A DNA stretch of 64,000 nucleotides from NCBI GenBank assembly GCA_964434865.1, contig CAYSWV010000016.1, positions 1 through 64,000 of the forward strand, read 5' to 3'. Under the pieces are notes generated by a model. It was not told where the DNA came from. It did no database searches and was given only the letters and a program-made list of their open reading frames with translations. The position numbers were made by a program, and so were the translations under genes. This DNA comes from CAYSWV01 sp964434865. Its GTDB lineage: Bacteria; Cyanobacteriota; Cyanobacteriia; Thermostichales; Thermostichaceae. Numbering within the stretch: the stretch's first letter is position 1; each line of letters opens with the position of its first letter. Shown here in pieces: positions 52,352 through 60,705 of this stretch.

Positions 52352-52416
52352 CCCTCTGTAGGACTATCGTTCTCTAATGCGTCAGTCTGGGGTCTTAGCA
52401 ACAACGTTTTCAGCTT

Positions 52417-52443
52417 AAAGAGGGAGATGATAGAACCCCCCTC
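52417..52443 (-). terminator. Weak hairpin after rplL
   Basis: On the minus strand GAGGG and CCCTC can pair around a 17-nt loop, followed by only TTT. It is the right place for the end of the ribosomal operon but a weak structure. Confidence 0.3.
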
Positions 52444-52470
52444 AAGGTATAGCACTCTAGGGCTTAGACA

Positions 52471-52881
52471 CTACTTGATCGAGATCTTAGCGCCAGATTC
52501 CTCTAGCTTCTTTTTGATCTCTTCAGCATCATCTTTTGAAGTTGCCTCTTTTAGAGGCTTGGGCACAGATTCAACCAGAGTTTTGGCCTCTTTCAGACCC
52601 AGACCTGTGATTTCACGAACCACTTTCAGGATTGCAATCTTCTTATCAGCCGGGAACTCTTCTAGAATTACATCAAATTCAGTCTTCTCTTCCTCTGCAG
52701 GAGGAGCTTCAGCGCCAGCAGCCGGTGCTCCAGCGACTGCCATCGGGGCCATCATCATACCACCAGCAGGTGCAGCTGCACTCACACCAAACGTATCTTC
52801 AATTTGTTTGACGAGATCAGCAGCTTCTAAAAGGGTCATCTCTTTTAACAGAGTAAGGACCTGTTCAACACGTTCTGACAT
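52471..52881 (-). CDS. rplL: 50S ribosomal protein L7/L12
   Basis: A 136-residue protein. It has the N-terminal dimerisation helices VEQVLTLLKEMTLLEAADLVKQIEDTFGV, an Ala/Pro-rich hinge (APAGGMMMAPMAVAGAPAAG) and the factor-binding C-terminal domain EFDVILEEFPADKKIAILKVVREITGLGLKEAKTLVESVPK. It forms the flexible stalk on L10. It is preceded by rplJ by 89 bp and is the last gene of the cluster. Confidence 0.97.
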   Translation of the reverse strand: MSERVEQVLTLLKEMTLLEAADLVKQIEDTFGVSAAAPAGGMMMAPMAVAGAPAAGAEAPPAEEEKTEFDVILEEFPADKKIAILKVVREITGLGLKEAKTLVESVPKPLKEATSKDDAEEIKKKLEESGAKISIK

Positions 52882-52970
52882 TGGATTGACTCCTAACTAA
52901 ATGATCATCATTCACTACAAAGCTGAAAAACCAGACTTTAGCCAAGTTAAAGAACCTCGAACGGTAGCTA

Positions 52971-53546
52971 TTAAGCGGCTTCTTGTTGCTGCTCTTTGTC
53001 GGACACAGCTTTGACGGCTCGTACCACTGTGGATGGAATTTCGTTGATCCCAGTGATAACCTTGGTCGGTAGGGCCTTAACAGAAACACCCAGCTTAGTA
53101 GCCACAGAATTGAGGCCACCTGCCACCTGCGCCATTAACACTTCTTTCGGTGGTAGGTCTGCAATAGCTTTAGCCTGATCTAAATCAAGAGCCAGACCAT
53201 CGATTGCAGCTCCACGGAATTCTGTTTTTTTGGCTTTCTTTTGAAAATCCTGATACGTCTTAACGGCCTTACCAATATCACCCCGGATCAAGATGAAGGC
53301 GTTGTTGCCTGATAAGAAGCTATCTAAACCCGACCAGGTTGGACGATCGCTGATAGCTCGTCGCATCAGAGTGTTCTTCACCACTATGCAAGCAGAATCT
53401 GACTCACGCAACTCGGCTCGTAGCGTATTGAAGTCAGATACCGTCATAGTCTTGTAGTCAATAGTCAACACCATCTGGCATTGATCCAGCAGAGTGCCAA
53501 CTTCTTCAACGATGGCTGCCTTCTGAGACAGCGTTTGTTTTCCCAC
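52971..53546 (-). CDS. rplJ: 50S ribosomal protein L10
   Basis: A 191-residue L10. It begins VGKQTLSQKAAIVEEVGTLLDQCQMVLTIDYKTMTVSDFNTLRAELR; the start codon is GTG at 53546 with a very strong ribosome binding site AGGAGGTGA. The C-terminal helix binds L7/L12. It forms the stalk base on 23S rRNA. The GTG start, strong SD and an upstream hairpin (53602-53626) suggest feedback control, as known for the L10 leader. Confidence 0.96.
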   Translation of the reverse strand: MGKQTLSQKAAIVEEVGTLLDQCQMVLTIDYKTMTVSDFNTLRAELRESDSACIVVKNTLMRRAISDRPTWSGLDSFLSGNNAFILIRGDIGKAVKTYQDFQKKAKKTEFRGAAIDGLALDLDQAKAIADLPPKEVLMAQVAGGLNSVATKLGVSVKALPTKVITGINEIPSTVVRAVKAVSDKEQQQEAA

Positions 53547-53888
53547 GATTTCACCTCCTGATTAGGGACGTTAGGGAAAGAGGCGACCAACCACTAGCAC
53601 TAAAAAAAGTCCCGGAACACCGAGACAATCGAGAGAATTTAAAAGATTAATCACAGATCTATCTCAAAGATCACTCTAGGGCTTACTTCAAGCTAAATCT
53701 CGTTTAATCATTCAAGCCTCGGTAGGGTATTAAGCACAAGGCACCTACTGTCTACGGTGTTGACTATTAAACTTTTGGGACTAGTGTCTAGATAACAAAG
53801 TCTGGGTGTGTCAATCGGCCCATTCCTTATTAGTGCTTAGTTGATTAGTAATATTGGGTCCGTGCCCATCAGCCTTTGATTCGATAGG
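53547..53888 (-). other. rplA-rplJ spacer, likely L10 leader region
   Basis: 342 bp without a gene. It contains a terminator-like hairpin (53602-53626) about 55 bp before the rplJ start, and a strong SD. In many bacteria this spacer carries an mRNA leader that L10 or L10-L12 binds to repress translation; the location fits, but I could not fold the full structure here. Confidence 0.55.
53602..53626 (-). terminator. Intrinsic terminator-like hairpin upstream of rplJ (possible attenuator)
   Basis: Reading the minus strand: GTCTCGG (53626-53620), loop TGTT (53619-53616), CCGGGAC (53615-53609), then seven T (53608-53602). The stem has seven pairs, one of them G-U, with a tight four-base loop and an immediate T-run, the classic form of a rho-independent terminator. 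It stands between rplA and rplJ and not at the operon's end, so it is likely an attenuator or partial terminator. Confidence 0.75.
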
Positions 53889-54599
53889 TCAAGCTGCTAG
53901 CTTAAGGTCTCGTAAGGTGCTGATGTCAACCTCAATAGAGGGTCCCATTGTAGCAGACACATACATAGTTCGCCAATAGCGTCCTTTAGCTCCAGAGGGA
54001 CGATTTCGATCGATGGACTCCTGTACAGCCTTCAGATTTTCCAATAGATCCTCCCCATTGAAGCTGCACTTGCCAAACAGCAAATGAACGATACCTGATC
54101 GATCAGCTCGATACTCCAATTTGCCCCCTTTAAACTCATTGACCGCCTGCGTTAAATCAGCCGTAACAGTCCCCCCTTTAGGTGAGGGCATCAATCCCCG
54201 AGGTCCCAATAAACGGCCCAGTTTAGCGACTTTAGGCATCATGTCAGGGGTGGCGATCAAGCGATCAAAGTCCATCATGCCTTTGGCAATCTCTTCAATC
54301 AACTCTTCCGATCCCACGAGATCCGCACCGGCTGCTTGGGCTTCACTCACTTTTTCACCCCGGGCGATCACCGCTACCCGAACTTGTTGACCCGTCCCTT
54401 TGGGTAAAACAACTGTGGTTCGTAACTGCTGATCCGTGTACTTTGGATCGATACCCAGTCGAATATGCACTTCAGCCGCTTCATCAAACTTGGCCGTAGC
54501 TGTTGCTTTCATCAAGCTCAAGGCCTCATCTGGCACATAAGGACGCTCTTCGACCTTGCTGAGTAACTCACGCATCCGTTTGGATACTTTTTTAGTCAT
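53889..54599 (-). CDS. rplA: 50S ribosomal protein L1
   Basis: 236 residues from ATG 54599, chosen because AAGGAGAG precedes it and the protein begins MTKKVSKRMRELLSKVEER as in other L1 proteins; the frame is open 72 bp further upstream. Conserved parts are LGIDPKYTDQQLRTTVVLPKGTG and IGRLLGPRGLMPSPK-like LGRLLGPRGLMPSPKGGTV. L1 forms the mobile stalk near the E site and can repress its own operon. Confidence 0.96.
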   Translation of the reverse strand: MTKKVSKRMRELLSKVEERPYVPDEALSLMKATATAKFDEAAEVHIRLGIDPKYTDQQLRTTVVLPKGTGQQVRVAVIARGEKVSEAQAAGADLVGSEELIEEIAKGMMDFDRLIATPDMMPKVAKLGRLLGPRGLMPSPKGGTVTADLTQAVNEFKGGKLEYRADRSGIVHLLFGKCSFNGEDLLENLKAVQESIDRNRPSGAKGRYWRTMYVSATMGPSIEVDISTLRDLKLAA

Positions 54600-54641
54600 G
54601 ATCTCTCCTTGGGGTGGTAGCGAACCAATGTTCTCCCCCGC

Positions 54642-54661
54642 TAAGTTTGTGTAAGTTTGTG
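54642..54661. repeat. 10-bp tandem duplication in the rplK-rplA spacer
   Basis: TAAGTTTGTG is present twice in succession, followed nearby by CCAT repeated. It is immediately upstream of the rplA ribosome binding site region. Confidence 0.7.
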
Positions 54662-54716
54662 GCCCATCCATCCATCTAAGGGATCGCTAAGTTGGCGACT
54701 GTAGAGCCAAGGGTCC

Positions 54717-55142
54717 CTAATCAGCGACAGTAACACCCATACTTCGAGCCGTACCTGCAATGATCTTCATGGCAGCATCAACATTGGGAGTGTTGAGATC
54801 AGGCATCTTAGTTTCAGCAATCTGTCGTAACTGCTCTTGCGTTAGGGTTCCAACTTTATCTTTGTGGGCCTGAGCAGAGCCACTCTCTAACCCCAAAGCC
54901 TTTTTGATCAGCACAGAAGCAGGTGGTGTTTTGAGAACAAAGGTGAAGCTTCGATCTTCAAAAATAGAGATCTCAACTGGGATCACCATACCCGCTTTAT
55001 CGGCAGTCTTTGCATTGTACTCTTTGCAAAAACCCATGATGTTGACCCCATGTTGACCTAAGGCGGGTCCAATCGGTGGGGCCGGTGTTGCTTTACCTGC
55101 TTGAAGGGCTAGCTTCACAACAGCAACAAGTTTCTTGGCCAT
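54717..55142 (-). CDS. rplK: 50S ribosomal protein L11
   Basis: A 141-residue L11. It has KLVAVVKLALQAGKATPAPPIGPALGQHGVNIMGFCKEYNAKT at the N-terminus and the C-terminal rRNA-binding domain QAHKDKVGTLTQEQLRQIAETKMPDLNTPNVDAAMKIIAGTARSMG. It sits at the GTPase-associated centre and is needed for the stringent response. It is preceded by a triple 14-bp tandem repeat. Confidence 0.97.
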   Translation of the reverse strand: MAKKLVAVVKLALQAGKATPAPPIGPALGQHGVNIMGFCKEYNAKTADKAGMVIPVEISIFEDRSFTFVLKTPPASVLIKKALGLESGSAQAHKDKVGTLTQEQLRQIAETKMPDLNTPNVDAAMKIIAGTARSMGVTVAD

Positions 55143-55157
55143 AGCTTGAATCTATCC

Positions 55158-55199
55158 TTTAACTGTCTTGATTTAACTGTCTTGATTTAACTACCTTGA
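55158..55199. repeat. 14-bp tandem repeat, 3 copies, between nusG and rplK
   Basis: TTTAACTGTCTTGA is identical at 55158-55171 and 55172-55185, with TTTAACTACCTTGA at 55186-55199. It lies in the 68-bp spacer within the ribosomal operon, directly before the rplK start on the minus strand. Confidence 0.92.
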
Positions 55200-55210
55200 T
55201 GATCTTGACT

Positions 55211-55867
55211 CTAGTCTTCTTTTTTTACTTGCCCAAACTCAAGTTCAACAGGAGTATCTCGACCAAAGATTGAGATCAAAGCCTTCAACTTACTCCGTTC
55301 TGGACTAACCTCAATGACTTCTCCATGGAATCCTTGGAAAGGACCAGACAGGACTTCTATCTTATCTCCCAAGGCCATCTCAATCTTGAGCGGTACATCC
55401 TCAATCTCAGTACTACTAAAGATCCGTTGAACTTCGGCATGACTGAGCGGGCGTGGTGTAACATGGCCTCGACCCCGACCATAACGTCGTTGTTCTTGGG
55501 TCCCTACAAAGTTAATGACGTTAGGTGTACTCTTGACAACCTGCCAGGAGTCGTCTGTCAGCGCCATCCGTACTAGAACATAGCCTGGGAAAATCTTTTC
55601 CTCAGTCCCCTGACGTTTGCCGGCCTTGTCAAGCTTGAAGCCGGTGCGCTTTGGGATCATCACTTCAACAATTTGCTCCTGGACTTCCAGGGCTGCTGCT
55701 CGTTGCAACAACGTGCTCTGAACCTTATTCTCACAACCAGATGCAACCTGCACAATGTACCATCGCAAAGGTCGTTTCTTAGGTTCGCTTGATCCTTCAT
55801 CGTGATCTAGATCAACCTGATCTAGAGTATCTGAATCCGGAGAATAGTAGTCCTGCTCTACATCCAT
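55211..55867 (-). CDS. nusG: Transcription termination/antitermination protein NusG
   Basis: 218 residues from ATG 55867 (a GTG at 55879 would add four). The first about 33 residues are an acidic tail (DVEQDYYSPDSDTLDQVDLDHDEG). The NGN domain starts RWYIVQVASGCENKVQ and includes KIFPGYVLVRMALTDDSW. The C-terminal KOW domain is GDKIEVLSGPFQGFHGEVIEVSPERSKLKALISIFGRDTPVELEF. NusG binds RNA polymerase and links it to the ribosome or Rho; cyanobacteria lack Rho, so the latter role does not apply. Confidence 0.95.
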   Translation of the reverse strand: MDVEQDYYSPDSDTLDQVDLDHDEGSSEPKKRPLRWYIVQVASGCENKVQSTLLQRAAALEVQEQIVEVMIPKRTGFKLDKAGKRQGTEEKIFPGYVLVRMALTDDSWQVVKSTPNVINFVGTQEQRRYGRGRGHVTPRPLSHAEVQRIFSSTEIEDVPLKIEMALGDKIEVLSGPFQGFHGEVIEVSPERSKLKALISIFGRDTPVELEFGQVKKED

Positions 55868-55985
55868 AGCTAATTGCACTAGTACTACTTTGAACTTAAT
55901 TCACACAAAAATAGCGACCTCAAACATGGCCAGACTATGGAACCTTGTACGGGATCTTGGCTGAGATTAAGCGTATAAACTCTAT

Positions 55986-56288
55986 CTACCCAATAGCTGC
56001 AGCTGAGAGGTAACCAAATAGTTGTGGCTGAGACGCCAGCCAACCAAACAACTGATCAACCAGATAAATCAGAGTTGCAAAAGCGACTACAATCAGCAGC
56101 ACAGCCACTGATTCACTGACTAGCTGTTGCCGATCGGGCCACACAACTTTGTCGAATTCTCGGCGAGTATTGACTAAGAACTTGAAGGGTCCCTTAGACT
56201 CTGTATCCTCTGACTTACTCCGACCACGACTACTGGGATCGAAACGTTCAGAGGTATTGCCATCACCTTTATTGGTTTTGCTAACCAC
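55986..56288 (-). CDS. secE: Preprotein translocase subunit SecE
   Basis: A 100-residue protein with start GTG 56288 preceded by AAGGAGAT. A hydrophilic, charged N-terminus (about 1-33) is followed by the amphipathic FLVNTRREFDKVVWPDRQQLVSESVAVLLIVVAFATLIYLVDQLFGWL, the characteristic SecE motif and a single membrane helix. SecE clamps SecY in the translocon. It lies between trnW and nusG, as is standard in bacteria. Confidence 0.94.
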   Translation of the reverse strand: MVSKTNKGDGNTSERFDPSSRGRSKSEDTESKGPFKFLVNTRREFDKVVWPDRQQLVSESVAVLLIVVAFATLIYLVDQLFGWLASQPQLFGYLSAAAIG

Positions 56289-56382
56289 AATGATCTCCTT
56301 ATTGGCCGGACATTAAGTTACAAGAACAAACATCTGGTTCATCTCACAGTAAAGTACTGATCCATTTGCGAACCGATGTCAA

Positions 56383-56455
56383 CGCGCCCTGGAGGACTCG
56401 AACCCCCGACATTCGGTTTTGGAGACCGACGTTCTACCAACTGAACTAAGGACGC
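56383..56455 (-). tRNA. trnW: tRNA-Trp (CCA anticodon)
   Basis: Reading the minus strand from 56455: the acceptor GCGTCCT pairs with AGGGCGC at the 3' end (one G-U pair). The D-arm contains AGTTCAGTTGGTAGAAC, the anticodon loop CTCCAAA gives anticodon CCA for Trp, and the T-arm contains GGGGGTTCGAGTCCTCC. The discriminator base is G at 56383. CCA is not encoded. Length is 73 nt. Its position between rplS and secE is conserved in cyanobacteria. Confidence 0.97.
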
Positions 56456-56535
56456 ATGTAATCTACTATCACATGTCATCTATTCAGAGTGCATCATATA
56501 GATAAGCCACTATCTTAGCAGACAGTCTAGTCCTT

Positions 56536-56567
56536 TAGATTGCTTCTCAAGTAGAATGCTTCTCAAG
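56536..56567. repeat. 16-bp tandem duplication
   Basis: TAGATTGCTTCTCAAG (56536-56551) and TAGAATGCTTCTCAAG (56552-56567) differ by a single base. It lies in the spacer downstream of rplS, upstream of trnW. Confidence 0.9.
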
Positions 56568-56592
56568 CCTAGCAGATGGAACCGATCTTTAC

Positions 56593-56955
56593 CTAAACTT
56601 TACGACTGCGATGCTCCTTAATTCGAGTAGCTTTACCCACTCGGTTTCTGAGGTAGTAAAGTTTAGCCCGCCGTACTTTGCCGCGCCGGATGACTTTGAC
56701 TGACTCAACTCGAGGCGAATGGAGCAGAAAGACTCGTTCAACCCCGATACTCTGAAAAACCTTTCGAACGGTGATAGTTTTTGTGATCCCAGCACTACCC
56801 ATAGCAATAACAACACCCTCGTAGGGCTGAGTCCGCTCTTTTCCCCCTTCCTGAATTCGAACCCCGACTCGCACTTGATCGCCCACATGGATGGTAGGCA
56901 GATCTGACTTCATTTGCTCCGCTTCAATAGAACGGATAATCGCTTCAGCGTTCAT
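56593..56955 (-). CDS. rplS: 50S ribosomal protein L19
   Basis: 120 residues from ATG 56955; the frame extends about 140 bp further upstream but family proteins begin near MNAEAIIRSIEAEQMKSDLP, and GAGAG precedes that ATG. Conserved parts are IHVGDQVRVGVRIQEGGKERTQPYEGVVIAM and LHSPRVESVKVIRRGKVRRAKLYYLRNRVGKATRIKE. L19 sits at the subunit interface of the ribosome. It is upstream of trnW-secE on the same strand. Confidence 0.96.
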   Translation of the reverse strand: MNAEAIIRSIEAEQMKSDLPTIHVGDQVRVGVRIQEGGKERTQPYEGVVIAMGSAGITKTITVRKVFQSIGVERVFLLHSPRVESVKVIRRGKVRRAKLYYLRNRVGKATRIKEHRSRKV

Positions 56956-57240
56956 ACCACTCTCAAAAAAGATGCGATCAGTAATCTTAGCAGAAATTAT
57001 AGTGTTTGGCTGCTGATTCCATAAGCCTGCCCTAACTAGAATGAACTGAGTTGACAGCCCCAAGATGACGTGGTTAGATAGATTTATCAACAAAACTGTT
57101 GGTTGAGTTCGGCCGGTTGATTGAGGTCATGGGAGGTTAGGGTTGATTGAGGTTGCCTTAAGCCACTCAACAGCCTACGTCGAAGCCTGTTTACATCCCT
57201 ACAGCAACTCTCTAAAATTATTGTTAAGAATTAGTAACAG

Positions 57241-58641
57241 TTGGTGCAATCTGTGACTCCAAATACCAAGTCCAAGCTGGTTACTCAAAATGGTGCTCAG
57301 GATAGTGTGCTTCCTCCTGACTTTTTAGTACCGCCACCCAAAAAACGTTGGCCATTGCGCTTATTGGTTCTCACTTTGGTATTAGCAAGCATGGCTGGAG
57401 CTGGAGTCACATTGCAACGATTGAATCAGCAAAGAGCAGCGCAACAGGCTCTTGATCAGACTGTGGTGGCCCAAACTGTAGATCTATCGGAACGGTTTCG
57501 GGTGAGTGGTCGAGTTCAACCTGTGCGCCAGGTGAATGTGAGTCCACGCCAAGCTGGGATTCTGGCTGATCTCATCGTTGAGGAAGGAGACACTGTTGCT
57601 GAAGGCCAATTGCTAGCCCGCATGGATTATGGCGATCTGACCAGTGCCTTACGGCAATCACAAGGTCGTCTACAGGAATTACAGGCTCGGCTGGCAGAGT
57701 TAGAAGCTGGCGAGCGGCCAGAAACCATTGCTGCAGCTACAGCCCGAGTCGACTCGATCGCGGTGCAAGTTGAGTTAGCCCGTAAAGACCTGGAGCGGTT
57801 TCAAGACTTAGCGGTGGCTGGAGTCATTGCCCAGGATGAACTCGATCGCCGCCAGGCCACCTTAGAGCAACGAGAAGCCGATCTACAAGCTTTGCAAGAG
57901 GATCTCGCCCGTTTGGAACTAGGGACACGCCAGGAAGTGATCGCTCAAGTTAGGGCCCAGATCGCTCAAGCTGAAGCTCAAATCCAGCAACAGCAGTCTA
58001 GACTAGCCGAAACAGAAGTCCTGGCTCCTTTTTCAGGAGTGGTGCTACAGCGATTTGCCGATATTGGTGCTTTTGTGACACCGACAACATCAGCCTCAGA
58101 AGCCACAGCCGCCTCTTCAAGTTCGATTCTATCCCTCGCTCAAGGACTAGAGATCCGGGCTGATGTACCAGAAGCTCAGATTAGCCGGGTCCAGGTGGGC
58201 CAAGAGGTGGAAATTCAATCCATTGCTTTTCCAGACCAAATCGTTCAGGGCCGAGTCAGACGGATTGCGCCAGCCACCATTGTGATCCGGGAAGTGACGG
58301 TATTTCGGGTCTTTTTAGAGCCGATTGATAGAACCGATCTCCTTCGTATTGGCATGAATGTATCTGTCGAATTTGTGGGTCAGGATTTACCCGAGGCCCT
58401 AACCGTGCCCTCAGTTGCACTCATTTATCAAGATGGCAAAGAAGGTCTGATTGTGTGGAACTCAGACACTCAGTCTCCTCAGTATCGAGAGGTTTCCACA
58501 GGTGTGACGCAGGCTGGCTTAACTCAAATCGTGACTGGCTTAGAACCAGGAGATCGAGTTTTTACAGCTCTGCCTCCCAGAGTCAATTTAGACAAACTCA
58601 TTCGAGAAGCCACTGAAACTCAAACGGAGATAGCCTCATGA
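57241..58641 (+). CDS. RND/MacA-type membrane fusion protein (HlyD family)
   Basis: A 466-residue adaptor with start TTG 57241 or GTG 57244. It has a cytoplasmic tail, a membrane anchor (about 36-62, WPLRLLVLTLVLASMAGAGVTL), a biotinyl-lipoyl half-domain VSGRVQPVRQVNVSPRQAGILADLIVEEGDTVAEGQLLARMD, a coiled coil about 135-250 (ARVDSIAVQVELARKDLERF, AQIAQAEAQIQQQQSRLAETE), then beta-barrel VLAPFSGVVLQRFADIGAFV and a C-terminal domain. It links inner-membrane permease and outer-membrane channel in tripartite export. The stop overlaps the permease start in ATGA. Confidence 0.9.
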   Translation: MVQSVTPNTKSKLVTQNGAQDSVLPPDFLVPPPKKRWPLRLLVLTLVLASMAGAGVTLQRLNQQRAAQQALDQTVVAQTVDLSERFRVSGRVQPVRQVNVSPRQAGILADLIVEEGDTVAEGQLLARMDYGDLTSALRQSQGRLQELQARLAELEAGERPETIAAATARVDSIAVQVELARKDLERFQDLAVAGVIAQDELDRRQATLEQREADLQALQEDLARLELGTRQEVIAQVRAQIAQAEAQIQQQQSRLAETEVLAPFSGVVLQRFADIGAFVTPTTSASEATAASSSSILSLAQGLEIRADVPEAQISRVQVGQEVEIQSIAFPDQIVQGRVRRIAPATIVIREVTVFRVFLEPIDRTDLLRIGMNVSVEFVGQDLPEALTVPSVALIYQDGKEGLIVWNSDTQSPQYREVSTGVTQAGLTQIVTGLEPGDRVFTALPPRVNLDKLIREATETQTEIAS

Positions 58642-59849
58642 GCTTAATGTTGTCTGCACGAATGGCCTGGCAAATGGTAAGGCGGCACAAGCTCCGAACG
58701 GGGTTGACCATGTTGGGTATTTTGATCGGTAATGCCGCTGTGGTCAGTATTTCTGGGTTTGGTAGTGCCGCTGAAGTGGTGGCTGTCAATCAGTTTCAAG
58801 ATTTGGGCACGAATTTGCTCATTGTGTTTTCTGCCAACTTAGGCCTATCTGACTCTGGAAACGCGAGACCCATTACTTTGAGCGACTTAGAAGCTATTGC
58901 CACTGAAGTCCCTTCTATCGCTGCAGCCGTACCTAGCATCTCTACCTCTGTGCGAGCCGTGAGAGGTGGTATGGATCGCCGCTATGAAGCAACAGGAACT
59001 TGGCCTGATTATTTGTCAGTATTAAATTTGACTCTAGGCTCAGGACGATTTTTAAATCCTACTGATCTAGAAGAGCAACGATCGGTGGTTGTCTTGGGTA
59101 GCGAGTCGGCTCAGCAATTGTTTGGGGCTAATCAAGCTAATGCCCTGGGTGAAATTGTGCTGCTGAACGAACGACCCTTTGAGGTAATCGGGATCTTAGA
59201 GTCAAAACCCACTGTGTTTGGCAATAGTGACGCCGGCGTCTTTATTCCTGCTAATGTGGCAGCTAATTTGCTGGTGGGACAGACTTCGCCATTTGGAACC
59301 GAATTAACAGCCATTTTTATGTCAGCCCAGTCTGTTGATCAACTTCCAGCGGCTGAATTTCAAGTGCGTAATTTACTACGACAACGCCATGAACTTCAAG
59401 GTGAAGATGACTTTATCATTCGCAATCAAAAGGTGCTGCTGGATGGATCTCAGCAAATTGTATCGCTCCTGCGAGTATTGTTGACGGGGACTGCAGCTTT
59501 ATCTCTGCTGGTGGGAGGCGTTGGGATCATGAACGTGATGTTGATTTCAGTAGCCGAACGCACTCATGAGATTGGAGTCCGCAAAGCTATTGGGGCCGAC
59601 AGTAATGCTATTCTGCAACAGTTTGCCATTGAATCAACTTTACTGGCGGTAACAGGTGGCACTATCGGCATTCTTTTGAGCAGTGGCATCTTGGTCGTAG
59701 TGCGGGTGCTGACACCTTTGGTAACTAGCATTGATCCAGTGACGATTTTGATTGCTTTTACCCTATCAACTGGGATCGGGCTGGTATTTGGTATTTTTCC
59801 TGCTCGCAAAGCAGCCAAACTGGATCCCATTGAAGCTTTACGTGTGTAG
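58638..59849 (+). CDS. MacB-type ABC transporter permease (FtsX domain)
   Basis: A 403-residue permease starting in the ATGA overlap at 58638. An N-terminal helix (ARMAWQMVRRHKLRTGLTMLGILIGNAAVVSISG) is followed by a large extracytoplasmic MacB_PCD domain (about 45-270) and three C-terminal helices of the FtsX domain with GVGIMNVMLISVAERTHEIGVRKAIGA and FGIFPARKAAKLDPIEALR. The ATPase is a separate gene, unlike E. coli MacB. Substrate unknown; typical for export of peptides, lipids or glycolipids. Confidence 0.91.
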   Translation: MSLMLSARMAWQMVRRHKLRTGLTMLGILIGNAAVVSISGFGSAAEVVAVNQFQDLGTNLLIVFSANLGLSDSGNARPITLSDLEAIATEVPSIAAAVPSISTSVRAVRGGMDRRYEATGTWPDYLSVLNLTLGSGRFLNPTDLEEQRSVVVLGSESAQQLFGANQANALGEIVLLNERPFEVIGILESKPTVFGNSDAGVFIPANVAANLLVGQTSPFGTELTAIFMSAQSVDQLPAAEFQVRNLLRQRHELQGEDDFIIRNQKVLLDGSQQIVSLLRVLLTGTAALSLLVGGVGIMNVMLISVAERTHEIGVRKAIGADSNAILQQFAIESTLLAVTGGTIGILLSSGILVVVRVLTPLVTSIDPVTILIAFTLSTGIGLVFGIFPARKAAKLDPIEALRV

Positions 59850-59878
59850 TCATTGATTTTGAAGTTAGAGGATTTGCA

Positions 59879-60649
59879 ATGCGGGTCATACCATCGTCCA
59901 ACGGTTCCGGGGCAACAGCTACGATTACTAGCCAGGCTAGCAGTTTTCAAACTAAGATTCCAGCTATCCGGCTTGAAAAGATCTCAAAGTTTTATCACTT
60001 GCCGGAGTCTATATTTCAAGCCTTGCATGAGATTCATTTAACTGTTAACCGGGGGGAATACATCGCTATCATGGGACCCTCAGGTTCGGGTAAGTCCACC
60101 ACTATGAATATCATTGGTTGTTTAGACCGACCCTCATCCGGGCATTATTGGCTAGATAATGTAGAAGTTTCAACCCTAACAGACACACAACTGGCGCGAG
60201 TGCGCAACTACAAGATCGGGTTTGTGTTTCAACAATTTCATCTCTTACCCGCTTTGACAGCTGTCGAAAATGTTATGCTGCCGCTAGCCTATCGCGGATT
60301 ATCTTACAAGGAGCAATTTCAACGATCTAAATGGGCTTTGGAGCAGGTGGGTTTGGCATCAAAAATTCATCAGCGTCCTAGCCAGTTATCAGGTGGACAG
60401 CAGCAGCGGGTTGCTATTGCTAGAGCTATTGTCAATCAGCCTACCTTGTTATTAGCAGATGAGCCAACAGGAGCGCTAGATAGTAAAACTAGTGACGATA
60501 TTATGGCTATTTTTGCCGATCTGCATCAGCAAGGCATGACCATTGTCATGGTGACTCACAGTCCTGAGGTGGCTGAGCTAGCCGAACGGATTGTCCACTT
60601 TCATGATGGCCACATCGTTGAAACCGATCCAGCTCTCTTCCATTCCTAG
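59879..60649 (+). CDS. MacB/LolD-type ABC transporter ATPase
   Basis: A 256-residue ATPase. A non-conserved N-terminal extension of about 30 residues precedes IRLEKISKFYHLPESIFQALHEI. Walker A is GPSGSGKSTTMN, signature SQLSGGQQQRVAIARAI, Walker B LLLADEPTGALD and the His switch VTHSPEVAE. The gene order adaptor-permease-ATPase shows one operon. The family works by mechanotransmission and not by classic substrate translocation. It starts 29 bp after the permease. Confidence 0.93.
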   Translation: MRVIPSSNGSGATATITSQASSFQTKIPAIRLEKISKFYHLPESIFQALHEIHLTVNRGEYIAIMGPSGSGKSTTMNIIGCLDRPSSGHYWLDNVEVSTLTDTQLARVRNYKIGFVFQQFHLLPALTAVENVMLPLAYRGLSYKEQFQRSKWALEQVGLASKIHQRPSQLSGGQQQRVAIARAIVNQPTLLLADEPTGALDSKTSDDIMAIFADLHQQGMTIVMVTHSPEVAELAERIVHFHDGHIVETDPALFHS

Positions 60650-60705
60650 CTAGTCGTGTAGGTGGGTTGAGGAGTGAGTTTATCTGTAGCTGATCATCAT
60701 TCAAG

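Noticed and set aside
54600..54671. N-terminal extension of L1
   Set aside because: AAGGAGAG before ATG 54599 and the typical MTKKVSKRMR start fix the shorter form.
56354..56382. Promoter for secE from TTGACA (minus strand 56382-56377) right after the tRNA
   Set aside because: No suitable -10 at 16-18 nt spacing; the nearest TACTTT is about 20 nt away.
57051..57079. Promoter for the membrane fusion gene from TTGACA and TTAGAT, 17-nt spacer
   Set aside because: The -10 matches the consensus at only three of six positions; suggestive but not enough to list.
56956..57093. N-terminal extension of L19
   Set aside because: The extra 46 residues are unlike the family, while ATG 56955 has a suitable ribosome binding site and the usual L19 start.
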